Shown in pieces: positions 8,275 to 16,720 of a DNA stretch of 64,000 nucleotides. A program made the position numbers and the translations under genes. Under the pieces are notes generated by a model that saw only the letters and a program-made list of their open reading frames with translations, ran no database searches and was not told the origin of the DNA. The stretch comes from Bacteroidales bacterium (lineage in GTDB: Bacteria; Bacteroidota; Bacteroidia; Bacteroidales; Lentimicrobiaceae). The stretch's first letter is position 1. Each line of letters starts with the position of its first letter. Location: the NCBI GenBank assembly GCA_016709025.1, contig JADJEQ010000001.1:327782-391781 (forward strand). Reading direction: 5' to 3'.

Positions 8275-8942
8275 GTTAGAAGTAAAAAGTCTAAAGTAAA
8301 AAGTAAAGCTCAAAGTTAAAAGTTCAAAGCTCAAAGTAAAAAAAGTAAAAAGTAAAGCTCAAAGTTAAAAGTTCGAAGTTAGAAATACTTCAGAGTTTGA
8401 GAGTTCAGTAGTGAGCAATTGTTAATCAAAAGTTCAAGGGGGTTCAAGGGTTCAAGAGTTCAAAGGTTTAGTTGGCAGTTGGCAAAAGGCAGTTGGCAAA
8501 AAAAGCAATTAGTAAATAGTAAGTAGTTTTCAATCTTTGCAGATTCGTCATTCAAAGAGCTTTGTGAGTAAAGGTGTCTTTGTGCCTTGGTGGCGAAAAA
8601 ATCAGTTATGAGTTTTGAGTAAAGATGCGCATTGCAGGATTCACCAAGTGTAGCCCTGAAAGGGCGAAATCCAACAGCCGTGGGTTAAGCCTGCCTGACA
8701 CTCTTCTGGCAGGCAAGGCGCAATCGACAGTAGAAGAAATAGCCATGATAAAAAGTAAAATGGTTCCGAGAGTTCGAGAGTTTAAGAAGTGAGTAATGAG
8801 CAATGAATTGTGAGTAAAGATATTGTTGTTGTGCCCTGATGTCTAATCCACTATTTTGGTTTTAAATAAAAATCTTCAATAAAACTGCCCGGTTCCTGAG
8901 GCATTTTTCATCTCTTTTAATCCTTTTTTAACAGAATCTGTT
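8275..8942. other. Non-coding, low-complexity intergenic stretch
   Basis: No plausible gene. 8280-8480 is built from degenerate short units (AAAGTAAAAAGT, AAAGCTCAAAGTT, TTCAAGGGTTCAAG). At 8652-8666 there is a small hairpin, AGCCCTGAAAGGGCG. At 8689-8714 GCCTGCC pairs with GGCAGGC. This looks like accumulated repeat debris. Confidence 0.6.
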
Positions 8943-8950
8943 TACTTTTG
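8943..8950 (+). promoter_or_regulatory. Candidate -7 box upstream of the NadE-like gene
   Basis: TACTTTTG fits TAnnTTTG, 33 nt before the ATG at 8984. The context GTTTACTTTTGTTA is the same 14 bases as before the QueD-like gene. This would be the promoter for the NadE-like/ligase pair. Confidence 0.5.
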
Positions 8951-8983
8951 TTAAAATATAACCAAAACCAATTAGAAACAATT

Positions 8984-9970
8984 ATGACAAGAATACCATT
9001 TTCAAAGGACATATTGAAAATCAAGGACATAGAAGCGCTTGCCAATCATCTCGGCAATATGCTCAAGGAAGAGATTTTCTTCAAATACAAACGCAAAGGG
9101 GCTGTAATCGGGATCAGCGGGGGAATTGACTCCTCAGTTTCGATGGCCCTGGCCGCAAAATACCTGGGTCCGGAAAGGGTTTTTGGGGTGATGATGCCCG
9201 AAAAAGATTCAAGCCCCGACAGTGAGAGCATGGCAAGCAAGCTGGCTAAAAAATTCGGTGTGGAAGCGGTGGTTGAAAACATCCGGCCCGCCCTTGAGGG
9301 TTTCAAATGTTATGAAAGGCGCGACGAAGCCATAAAAAGAGTTTTCCCGGATTTCAATCCTCTCACCGACAAGTCGAAAATCGGTATCAACAAAACAGGT
9401 CTCGACCAGAAACTCCCGCCGGTTTTCCACCTTACCGTGATTGATGCAGCCGGAAACCAGCAAAGCAGAATTATTCCCGTTAAGGAATACCTTCAAATCG
9501 TTTCAGCCTCCAATCTGAAACAACGCTGCCGTATGGCCATGGTATACTATTATGCTGAAAAAATGCACTATTGTGTTATCGGCACTGCCAACAAACATGA
9601 GATTGACCAGGGATTCTTTGTAAAATTCGGTGATGGTGGTGCCGACTTCTACCCGCAGGCGAACCTTTACAAAACACAGGTTTACCAATTGGCTGCTTAC
9701 CTCGGTGTTACCCAGGAAATTATTGACCGTACGCCCACAACCGATACCTATAGTGCTGAGCAAACCCAGGAAGAATTCTTCTACCAGCTTCCTTTTGATG
9801 TCATGGATCCGATGTGGTATGGTTTCGAGAACGGATACTCAACCGCCGAGGTGGGCGAAGTAATGGGGATGTCGGCAGATGAAGTGCAGGTGATATTTGA
9901 CAATTTTGCCAGGAAAATTAAAACAACTGATTATCTGCGTGCAAATCCATACTACTTCCCGCTTATTTAG
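8984..9970 (+). CDS. NAD synthase-like ATP-pyrophosphatase (no glutaminase domain)
   Basis: 328 residues from the ATG at 8984; an upstream in-frame TTG at 8948 overlaps the promoter-like box and is rejected. The N-type ATP-pyrophosphatase loop SGGIDSS is at about residue 45. GTANKHEIDQGFF and KFGDGGADFYPQANLYKTQV match the NadE core. There is no nitrilase-type glutaminase domain, so free or channelled ammonia is the expected nitrogen donor. It is longer than the usual ammonia-dependent NadE (about 275 residues), with extra sequence around residues 105-165. It may be the ordinary NAD synthase, but it sits 10 nt before an acyl-adenylating ligase and near an amidotransferase, so it may instead be a NadE paralogue amidating another adenylated acid. 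Confidence 0.75.
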   Translation: MTRIPFSKDILKIKDIEALANHLGNMLKEEIFFKYKRKGAVIGISGGIDSSVSMALAAKYLGPERVFGVMMPEKDSSPDSESMASKLAKKFGVEAVVENIRPALEGFKCYERRDEAIKRVFPDFNPLTDKSKIGINKTGLDQKLPPVFHLTVIDAAGNQQSRIIPVKEYLQIVSASNLKQRCRMAMVYYYAEKMHYCVIGTANKHEIDQGFFVKFGDGGADFYPQANLYKTQVYQLAAYLGVTQEIIDRTPTTDTYSAEQTQEEFFYQLPFDVMDPMWYGFENGYSTAEVGEVMGMSADEVQVIFDNFARKIKTTDYLRANPYYFPLI

Positions 9971-9980
9971 CCTTTGAACC

Positions 9981-11444
9981 ATGAATGTGTTTGACTACTT
10001 TTTCGAATCGACAGGCAAGCTTGGCAAAGAAGCTGTTGTAGGGCGTGAAAGTATTGCCTACGCTGAGTTAAGCAGCAACGCATTAAAAACGGCGCAACAT
10101 TTCGGTAAAGCACACGGAGAGAACAATTACGTGCTCATACTGAGCGAGAACTCCGTGTTCTTTATCACTGTATACCTGGCACTGATGAAATCGGGCAACA
10201 TCTGTGTACCGCTGAATCCGGCCATTGAAATGGAGAATCTCGACAAGGTGCTCGAAAAAACGGGCGCTTCCCTGGCTTTTATCAGCAGGAAGTATCAGCA
10301 AAGGTTTTCCGGCTATGGGTTTACAGTTTACGATGATGAGTCGGTTAAATCGTGGTGTAGTCTGCCTCAGGTTGACGAGACTTCAGACAAAGACCATTCT
10401 TTTGATGAAAACCGCCTGGCTGAAATTATCTTTACTTCCGGATCAACCGGCGAGCAAAAGGGCGCGATGATTAGCCATAAAAACATCATTGCCAATACCA
10501 ATTCTATTATTGAATACCTGAAGCTGACATCGACCGATATCATTGAAGTGGTTATGCCTTTCTATTACTGCTATGGTTTGTCGTTGCTGCATACGCATCT
10601 GAGGGTTGGCGGGGCAGTTCACATGAACAACTCCTTCATTTTTATAGGCAGTGTAATCGATGACCTCAATAAATACAATTGTACCGGTTTTGCAGGGGTT
10701 CCCAGTCATTTTCAGATACTTCTGAGAAAAACCAGGGACTTTAAGACCACAAAATTCCATTCGCTGAGGTATGTTACCCAGGCAGGGGGTAAACTACACA
10801 CTGCTTTTATTGAAGAATTTATCGATGCCTTTCCCGACATCAGCTTCTACGTTATGTATGGTCAGACTGAGGCCACTGCCCGACTTTCCTATCTTCCTCC
10901 TGAAGAGCTCCGCCGCAAGCTGGGATCACTCGGACGGGGTATCCCCAATGTAACTTTAAAGGTTGTGGATGAAAACGGCATTCCTGTTAAGCCGGGCGAA
11001 ACCGGTGAAATAATTGCGAAGGGCGACAACATCATGGCCGGTTATTTCAAGGATCCGGAAACGACAGCGGCAACTATCAGGAACGGCTGGCTTTACACCG
11101 GCGATATGGCCACCGTTGATGACGAAGGATATATTTTCATGCAGTCGCGCGCCAAAGAGATCATTAAAGTAAGGGGAATCAGGATAAGCCCTAAGGAAAT
11201 TGAGGCGGTAATTGTTAAATTTCCGGGGGTGATTGATTGCACAATCTCTGCGGAACATGACGATATTACAGGAGAATCCATCAAAGCTACCGTAATTGTG
11301 AATGAGGCAGACCTTCCTCAATTCAGTGAAGAGGCCGTCAGGCAGTATTGTGCTGAAAACCTGGCAGCCTTCAAAATACCGCAAACGGTCATATTTGACA
11401 CCAAACTAGCTTTCAATTCGGCAGGCAAAAAATCAAAGTATTGA
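9981..11444 (+). CDS. Acyl-adenylating ligase (AMP-binding family), probable loader of the carrier protein at 14812
   Basis: 487 residues. Core motifs: phosphate loop FTSGSTGEQKGAM (about residue 151), YGQTEAT (about residue 293), GWLYTGD, the hinge YIFMQSRAKEIIKVRGIRIS, and a C-terminal lysine in NSAGKKSKY, the position of the adenylation-step Lys. These enzymes activate a carboxylic acid as acyl-AMP and pass it to CoA or a phosphopantetheine carrier. A free-standing ACP on the same strand lies 3.4 kb downstream, and an MBOAT/SGNH pair lies between. The stop codon overlaps the convergent SGNH gene by 12 bp. The acid used cannot be read from the sequence. Confidence 0.85.
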   Translation: MNVFDYFFESTGKLGKEAVVGRESIAYAELSSNALKTAQHFGKAHGENNYVLILSENSVFFITVYLALMKSGNICVPLNPAIEMENLDKVLEKTGASLAFISRKYQQRFSGYGFTVYDDESVKSWCSLPQVDETSDKDHSFDENRLAEIIFTSGSTGEQKGAMISHKNIIANTNSIIEYLKLTSTDIIEVVMPFYYCYGLSLLHTHLRVGGAVHMNNSFIFIGSVIDDLNKYNCTGFAGVPSHFQILLRKTRDFKTTKFHSLRYVTQAGGKLHTAFIEEFIDAFPDISFYVMYGQTEATARLSYLPPEELRRKLGSLGRGIPNVTLKVVDENGIPVKPGETGEIIAKGDNIMAGYFKDPETTAATIRNGWLYTGDMATVDDEGYIFMQSRAKEIIKVRGIRISPKEIEAVIVKFPGVIDCTISAEHDDITGESIKATVIVNEADLPQFSEEAVRQYCAENLAAFKIPQTVIFDTKLAFNSAGKKSKY

Positions 11445-12371
11445 TTCCTGTTTTTTCTTCCAGACCATTCTGGTGAGTGAGTCTATAATCACTTGCCTGG
11501 GATGGAAATAATCGAAAAAATTCTCCCGTCTGCTTTTTATTTCAGTGAGTGTATCCAAATCATAGGTATTCCCATAAGAACTAATATCCGACTTGAACCT
11601 GTTTTTCATATTGGTCAGGCCAATTTCCTGAAGATGTTTGTCCACTCCTTCATAAACCGGGAATATAATAAAATTGACCTCAATTTCATTTTCTCTACAG
11701 TATTGAATGATCTTTAAAAAATCAATTTTTAAATCTTCCGGGTATATGTATTTTTTGAAAAAAAGGTCCAGCCTGAACTGTACGAGTTTTTCCATATCAG
11801 AATCGGAAAGAAATTCATACGACCGCTCAACAAGCCAGGGTTCATGGGTTATGGCATAGGCGATGTTAACAAAGGAATCAAAATAGATTTCTTTGGTTGT
11901 AAAATACTCGTAAGGCCTTTTGAAATAATTTGAGGCAAAATGAAAAAGGTCATACTCCCTGGCATTGTTATAATTCATAAAGGCTACCTGGAAATATACT
12001 TTTTTGAGTTCAGCTTCTCCTGCAGCAAACCAGAAGGTTTCAAACATCGTTTGGAAACTGGCGCCAGGGAAGCACAAATTAGAAACCTCTTCGCCGGTTA
12101 GCTGCTGAATAAGGTCAGTTCTGATATCCTTACCCTGAGAATCTCCGATAATTACTGTTTTAGTTGGATTTCTCCTGAATTTAATGGTCTTCCATAAAAT
12201 ATTACCCCGCGGACTACTCTCATCGGTGCGTTGAACTACAGCAAATTTATCCTTGTCGCTGATGACATGAAACAAGTTGAAAAAATTGTAGGGATCTACC
12301 ACAAGCACAATCAGAAAACAAATCACAATCGGAGAACCAAATATCAGAGCACGGAGGATATACTTTTTCAT
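11433..12371 (-). CDS. DltD/AlgJ-like SGNH membrane-anchored protein, partner of the MBOAT
   Basis: 312 residues with one N-terminal membrane helix (about residues 8-26) and a periplasmic SGNH-type domain: the GDS box is VIIGDSQGKD (Ser78) and the Asp-x-x-His box is D287-YF-H290 near the C-terminus. This layout matches DltD, AlgJ/AlgX and PatB-type proteins, which work with an MBOAT to move an acyl group onto an extracytoplasmic polymer. It follows the MBOAT gene by 18 nt on the same strand. The DNA looks more AT-rich than the flanking plus-strand genes, which hints at separate acquisition. Confidence 0.8.
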   Translation of the reverse strand: MKKYILRALIFGSPIVICFLIVLVVDPYNFFNLFHVISDKDKFAVVQRTDESSPRGNILWKTIKFRRNPTKTVIIGDSQGKDIRTDLIQQLTGEEVSNLCFPGASFQTMFETFWFAAGEAELKKVYFQVAFMNYNNAREYDLFHFASNYFKRPYEYFTTKEIYFDSFVNIAYAITHEPWLVERSYEFLSDSDMEKLVQFRLDLFFKKYIYPEDLKIDFLKIIQYCRENEIEVNFIIFPVYEGVDKHLQEIGLTNMKNRFKSDISSYGNTYDLDTLTEIKSRRENFFDYFHPRQVIIDSLTRMVWKKKQESIL

Positions 12372-12389
12372 GTCGTCGGACCAATATAC

Positions 12390-13829
12390 TTAAAACTTAA
12401 GATAAACGAATGTATCGCCAGCTCCGCTGTAATAAAATACAGCAATGATCAGAAGATAGTAACCTGCCCACCTGACGGGAAGTGGCATTTGAAGAAAGTA
12501 CTTTACCGCATCCTCTCCTCTCTCCTGAAAAATTTCGGACAGAAAGAGCACACCGAAAGCAGCAATAGCAATCATGAAACCGTTTGCATCGTATATCAGT
12601 TTATTCCCCGACAAATTCATATCGAATTTAGAAAAAATGTGGGATAAGAAATAAAATGCATCATCAATGGAGTGTGCATTAAAAAAAACCAGCGTAAATG
12701 AAAAAAACAGGTAGGTGATTGTGCGACTGACGAATGCAACAACGCGTGGATTCATCTTTGAAGCTATCTGAAGCCTCTTTCTTTTTGTGATAAATTCATA
12801 ACTGATGGCAATCCCCTGGAGAATACCAACTGCGACAAAAGTCCAGTTTGCGCCATGCCAGATTCCTATTACAAAAAAGCTGATGAAAATCCCTGCAATG
12901 GCTGCTCTGTTTCCAAAACGACGGTACTTAACAATAAACGGTGAGAAAATAAAGTCGTTGCACCATGAGGAAAGTGAAATATGCCACTTTCGCCAGAATT
13001 CACCTACATTTTTTGCAAAGAAAGGCCGGTTGAAATTATCGACAAGTCTTATACCAAATATCCTTGCGACACCCAAAGCCATATCTGTATAACCTGAAAA
13101 GTCGCAGTACAGATGAATTGCCTGAAGAAGGAAAACGAGCAATAGCGGAAGACCTGAATAGTGTTCAACATTGCCATACACCAATCCAACGGGGGCAGCC
13201 AGGTTATTGCCTATGACTACTTTTTTGAACATCCCCCAGAGGAATAATCTCAGGCCTGCAGTGATATTTTCCTCTTTAAAAACAATGGCAGAATTAACCT
13301 GGGGAAAGAAATGGTTCGAGCGTTCAACTGGCCCGGCCAGAAACTTTGGAAAAAAAGCCAGGTAGTTGGCAAAATTTATAAAATTCCGTTCCGCTTTCTC
13401 AGCCCGCCTGTTTATCCTGATAATATATCCAAGGGCCTGAAACGTATAATAAGAAATCCCGACTGGAACTATCAGTGAAAGATAGGGAATCTGATTGCTT
13501 GCTGAGATAACATTCAACAACGCATTGATGTTCTCGAACAGGAAATTTATGTATTTGTAAAACGCAAGTATTCCTATATTGGCATAAATAGCGAACCAGA
13601 AAATTCTGAGGCGCCATTTAGTATCTATCTGATTTTCAAGCGCCCTTCCTAAAAAATAATTGAGAATGATGAACGCAAAGGTAAAAAGCACTAAATTTGG
13701 TGAGAGCATTGCAATAAAAAAGATGCTCGCGGCCAACAGAACCGTTGACCTGAATTTCTGGCCCAATCCGTAATACAACAGAACTGAAACAGTTAAAAAC
13801 ACTAAAAAGTGAAAAGTATTAAATAACAC
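12390..13829 (-). CDS. MBOAT acyltransferase (AlgI/DltB type)
   Basis: 479 residues, polytopic. The family signature is complete: NVGEFWRKWHISLSSW, then FFVIGIWHGANWTF with the catalytic His at 325. DltB passes D-alanine from its carrier protein to teichoic acid; AlgI acetylates alginate with AlgJ, AlgX and AlgF. An SGNH partner lies directly downstream, and a carrier protein and adenylating ligase are in the same locus. A Dlt-like route is therefore as likely as simple O-acetylation. Divergently transcribed from the SGNH-like lipoprotein gene 61 nt away. Confidence 0.88.
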   Translation of the reverse strand: MLFNTFHFLVFLTVSVLLYYGLGQKFRSTVLLAASIFFIAMLSPNLVLFTFAFIILNYFLGRALENQIDTKWRLRIFWFAIYANIGILAFYKYINFLFENINALLNVISASNQIPYLSLIVPVGISYYTFQALGYIIRINRRAEKAERNFINFANYLAFFPKFLAGPVERSNHFFPQVNSAIVFKEENITAGLRLFLWGMFKKVVIGNNLAAPVGLVYGNVEHYSGLPLLLVFLLQAIHLYCDFSGYTDMALGVARIFGIRLVDNFNRPFFAKNVGEFWRKWHISLSSWCNDFIFSPFIVKYRRFGNRAAIAGIFISFFVIGIWHGANWTFVAVGILQGIAISYEFITKRKRLQIASKMNPRVVAFVSRTITYLFFSFTLVFFNAHSIDDAFYFLSHIFSKFDMNLSGNKLIYDANGFMIAIAAFGVLFLSEIFQERGEDAVKYFLQMPLPVRWAGYYLLIIAVFYYSGAGDTFVYLKF

Positions 13830-13890
13830 TTCTGATATATTATGTGATTCAATTATTAATTCAGGAACAATAAACTAAATATCAATCACT

Positions 13891-14757
13891 ATGTTTAAGA
13901 CAAATGTACCAATTTTAGTGGTCGCTGCTTTTGCCACCACACTTTTTTTTATTTCAGGATGCAAAAATGAAAAAAAGATGACACCCCCTGAAAATTCCTA
14001 TAAAATCGGTTTTCTGCACCATAGCACCGGAAACGTTATCTGGAGCGGAAAACCAACCGGGATAAAAAAAATAACCTCTATCTTCAACAAAAATGAGGCT
14101 GTTCCCGAATGGTTTTCCGATTACAATAAGACAAACTCCAAAAACTATTTCATTACAGAGCAGAATTTCCCGAAGGCAAAACCTTACGGATGGAATAACT
14201 ATCCTTACGACTATTACAACATTTGGGTCAAAAATGCAGGTGAAAGTCCGTACATGGAAGAACCTACCCTTGAAATGCTTACCAAAGATTACAATATGAT
14301 CGTTTTCAAGCATTGTTTCCCGGTTGGAAACATCCTGGAAAGCACCGACTCTGCCGACCTGGATTCCGACAAAAAAACATTGCAGAATTACAAATTGCAA
14401 TATCTGGCATTAAAAGAAAAGCTGCTCAGTTTTCCTGAAACGAAGTTCCTGGTCTGGACTGCAGCTTCACTTGTTGAATCGCAAACCACTCCCGGGGAAA
14501 CGGCCAGAACCAGGGAATTCGTTGATTGGGTAGTTAACGAGTGGGATGCAGAAGGGGATAATATTTACCTTTGGGACTTTTATAGCCTGGAGACAGAAGG
14601 TGGCCAATATTTGAAACCTGAATATGCCGTAGGGGAAAACGATTCACATCCCAATGGTACATTTGCCAATAAGGTTGCGCCTTTATTCTGCCAGAGAATT
14701 GTGGATGTGATCGAAACAAACGGACAAAAAACCGGTTTAACTGGTGAGCCAAAATAA
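13891..14757 (+). CDS. SGNH-like lipoprotein of unknown function
   Basis: 288 residues. Lipoprotein signal with lipobox FISGC (Cys24). After a short linker comes IGFLHHSTGNVIW (Ser45), placed like the nucleophile block of SGNH hydrolases, and near the C-terminus GENDSHPNGTF (D251, H253), placed like the Asp/His block. The middle is rich in Tyr, Trp and Asn, and I do not recognise a named family. Position between the MBOAT and the ACP suggests a periplasmic acyl esterase or acyltransferase in the same pathway. Function is inferred from motifs and position only. Confidence 0.6.
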   Translation: MFKTNVPILVVAAFATTLFFISGCKNEKKMTPPENSYKIGFLHHSTGNVIWSGKPTGIKKITSIFNKNEAVPEWFSDYNKTNSKNYFITEQNFPKAKPYGWNNYPYDYYNIWVKNAGESPYMEEPTLEMLTKDYNMIVFKHCFPVGNILESTDSADLDSDKKTLQNYKLQYLALKEKLLSFPETKFLVWTAASLVESQTTPGETARTREFVDWVVNEWDAEGDNIYLWDFYSLETEGGQYLKPEYAVGENDSHPNGTFANKVAPLFCQRIVDVIETNGQKTGLTGEPK

Positions 14758-14811
14758 TTTAACTGCTTATTTATAGTTTTTCAATTTCTAACAAAAAAAT
14801 CACCGACTCAA

Positions 14812-15063
14812 ATGACTGATATTGCTGTGGTTAAAGACCAATTAAAAAAATTCATAGTTGAAACATCGTTTGTTCCTGCTGATAAAGTTAAAGACGACAC
14901 CCTTATTTTTATAGAAGGCATCTTCGATTCAATGGGATTTCTTTCCCTGATCAACTTCATTGAGGAAAATTTCAAGATTAAAGCTGCTGATTCAGAATTA
15001 CTTGAAGGTAATTTTGAATCCGTGAATGCCATTGCCGGTTTTATTGACCGGAAACTGAACTAA
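14812..15063 (+). CDS. Stand-alone acyl carrier protein
   Basis: 83 residues, acidic, four-helix ACP pattern. The phosphopantetheine site is Ser40 in GIFDSMGFLSLINFIEE, the DS(L/M)G motif. It differs clearly from a housekeeping AcpP (hydrophobic FVPADKVKDDTLIFIEG lead-in). The amidotransferase gene follows 10 nt later, and the adenylating ligase, MBOAT and SGNH genes lie upstream, so it probably plays the DltC role: carrying an activated acyl or aminoacyl group. A carrier for fatty acid synthesis with fabD is less likely, because its nearest partners are not fatty acid genes. Confidence 0.88.
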   Translation: MTDIAVVKDQLKKFIVETSFVPADKVKDDTLIFIEGIFDSMGFLSLINFIEENFKIKAADSELLEGNFESVNAIAGFIDRKLN

Positions 15064-15073
15064 GCCTGACAAA

Positions 15074-16720
15074 ATGTGTGGTATAGCAGGAATATTTAAT
15101 TTCCCGGCTGCCGAAAACTCTCCTACCGGGCAACAGCTAACCGCCATGCTCACGGCCATTCGTTACAGGGGGCCCGACGAAAGCGGTATTTACCTTGGTA
15201 AGAAGATTGGTTTGGGCAATGTGCGCTTGAGCATCATTGGCCTTTCCTCGGGGCAGCAACCGATTTCAATCCGTGATAAAAAATACTGGATCGTTTACAA
15301 TGGTGAACTTTTCAATTATATTGAAATCAAACGCGACCTGGAAAAACTGGGCATCCGTTTTACCACGCAAACTGATACCGAGGTAGTACTTCAGGCTTAT
15401 GCCCAATGGGGTCCGGCCTGTCTGCAGCAGTTTGTGGGGCAATTTGCCATCGCCATCTGGGATAAGGAAAAAGAAGAATTGTTCCTGGCCCGTGATCGTG
15501 TCGGAATCAGACCGCTTTTTTATACACGTTCCGGGAATCAGTTTATCTTCTGTTCAGAAATCAAAGGCCTGTTCCAGATACCGACGGTCAGGAGGGCTGT
15601 TAACCATAAAGGGCTTTCACAGATATTCACTTTCTGGACAACCATTACCCCTGAAACACCTTTCGAAGATGTGTTCGAGGTATCGCCGGGCCATTATATG
15701 ATTGTGAATGAGCATTCTGTTCGCAGCCAGCAATACTGGAACCTGAGCTTTCCCGAGCCAAAGGATTACAGTAAAAAGAAAATTGAAGAGGCTACAGAGG
15801 GACTCCGCGACCTTTTCAGAGATGCCGTTAAAATCAGGCTCAGGGCCGATGTGGAGGTTGCTGCCTACCTCAGTGGAGGCATTGATTCGAGCGTTACGAC
15901 TGCCTTTATTCACGAAGTTGAACCTGGCGTTTTAAACACCTTTTCCATCGGCTTCAAAGATAAAGCATTCGACGAAACCTCTTTTCAGCTGGAAGCAGCT
16001 AAGTATTTCAATACCAATCACACCGCCTTTTCCTGCACATCAGAAGAGATCGGTAAATACTTCTACGATACAATCAGGCATACCGAGTTCCCGATTCTGA
16101 GGACTGCACCGACGCCCATGTATATGCTTTCGAAAAAAGTAAGGGAGCAAAACATCAAGGTTGTAATCACCGGCGAAGGTGCCGATGAGATGCTGGCAGG
16201 TTATAACATCTTTAAAGAGGCGAAAATCCGCCGTTTCTGGGCCCGCAACCCGCAGTCTGATATCAGGCCGCTTCTGTTGAAAAAGTTGTATCCTTACCTT
16301 CCCATGATGAAGGACGCCAAAACATCCGTTCTCAAGATGTTTTTCGGCTATAAGCTCGGAGAAACCGATAGTCCTTTTTATTCTCACCTGCTTCGCTGGC
16401 ACAACACTTCACGGATTCAGAATTATTTTGCTGACCCCGTGCTGGCCGGACTCGACGGATATGATCCGCTCGACGGCATCAGTAAATCGCTGGCCGGCAA
16501 TTTCAGTAAATGGGGCGACCTGGCCAAATCACAGTACCTCGAATCGACCATCTTTATGTCGGGTTACCTGCTGTCATCGCAGGGTGACCGCATGGCCATG
16601 GCCAACTCGGTTGAGGGGCGCTACCCATTCCTCGATCACAGAGTGATTGAATATGCTGCGCAACTTCCCGAAAGCTTTAAGCTCAATTCACTGAATGAGA
16701 AGTTTATTCTCAAAAAATGA
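15074..16720 (+). CDS. Asparagine synthase-like glutamine amidotransferase, N-terminal and central part (split gene)
   Basis: 548 residues. The N-terminal class II glutaminase domain begins MCGIAGIF with Cys2 as nucleophile. The C-terminal synthase domain has the ATP-pyrophosphatase loop YLSGGIDSSV at about residue 267 and VVITGEGADEMLAGY further on. The frame stops at TGA directly after an A6 run (16712-16717), exactly where homologues continue. The remaining ~110 residues are in the next frame (16717-17049). Part of the ACP operon. Such enzymes either make asparagine or amidate other acyl-AMP acids; its partners here favour the second. Confidence 0.85.
   Translation: MCGIAGIFNFPAAENSPTGQQLTAMLTAIRYRGPDESGIYLGKKIGLGNVRLSIIGLSSGQQPISIRDKKYWIVYNGELFNYIEIKRDLEKLGIRFTTQTDTEVVLQAYAQWGPACLQQFVGQFAIAIWDKEKEELFLARDRVGIRPLFYTRSGNQFIFCSEIKGLFQIPTVRRAVNHKGLSQIFTFWTTITPETPFEDVFEVSPGHYMIVNEHSVRSQQYWNLSFPEPKDYSKKKIEEATEGLRDLFRDAVKIRLRADVEVAAYLSGGIDSSVTTAFIHEVEPGVLNTFSIGFKDKAFDETSFQLEAAKYFNTNHTAFSCTSEEIGKYFYDTIRHTEFPILRTAPTPMYMLSKKVREQNIKVVITGEGADEMLAGYNIFKEAKIRRFWARNPQSDIRPLLLKKLYPYLPMMKDAKTSVLKMFFGYKLGETDSPFYSHLLRWHNTSRIQNYFADPVLAGLDGYDPLDGISKSLAGNFSKWGDLAKSQYLESTIFMSGYLLSSQGDRMAMANSVEGRYPFLDHRVIEYAAQLPESFKLNSLNEKFILKK

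Noticed and set aside
8948..8983. TTG start adding 12 residues to the NadE-like protein
   Set aside because: The TTG is part of the TACTTTTG promoter-like box; the ATG at 8984 matches the family start.
12231..12647. Plus-strand frame of 138 codons opposite the SGNH and MBOAT genes
   Set aside because: Antisense shadow of two well-supported genes; no domain.
11433..13829. SGNH and MBOAT genes as a simple AlgI/AlgJ acetylation pair unrelated to neighbours
   Set aside because: Not excluded, but the adjoining adenylating ligase and stand-alone carrier protein make a Dlt-like reading at least as good; kept as the alternative.
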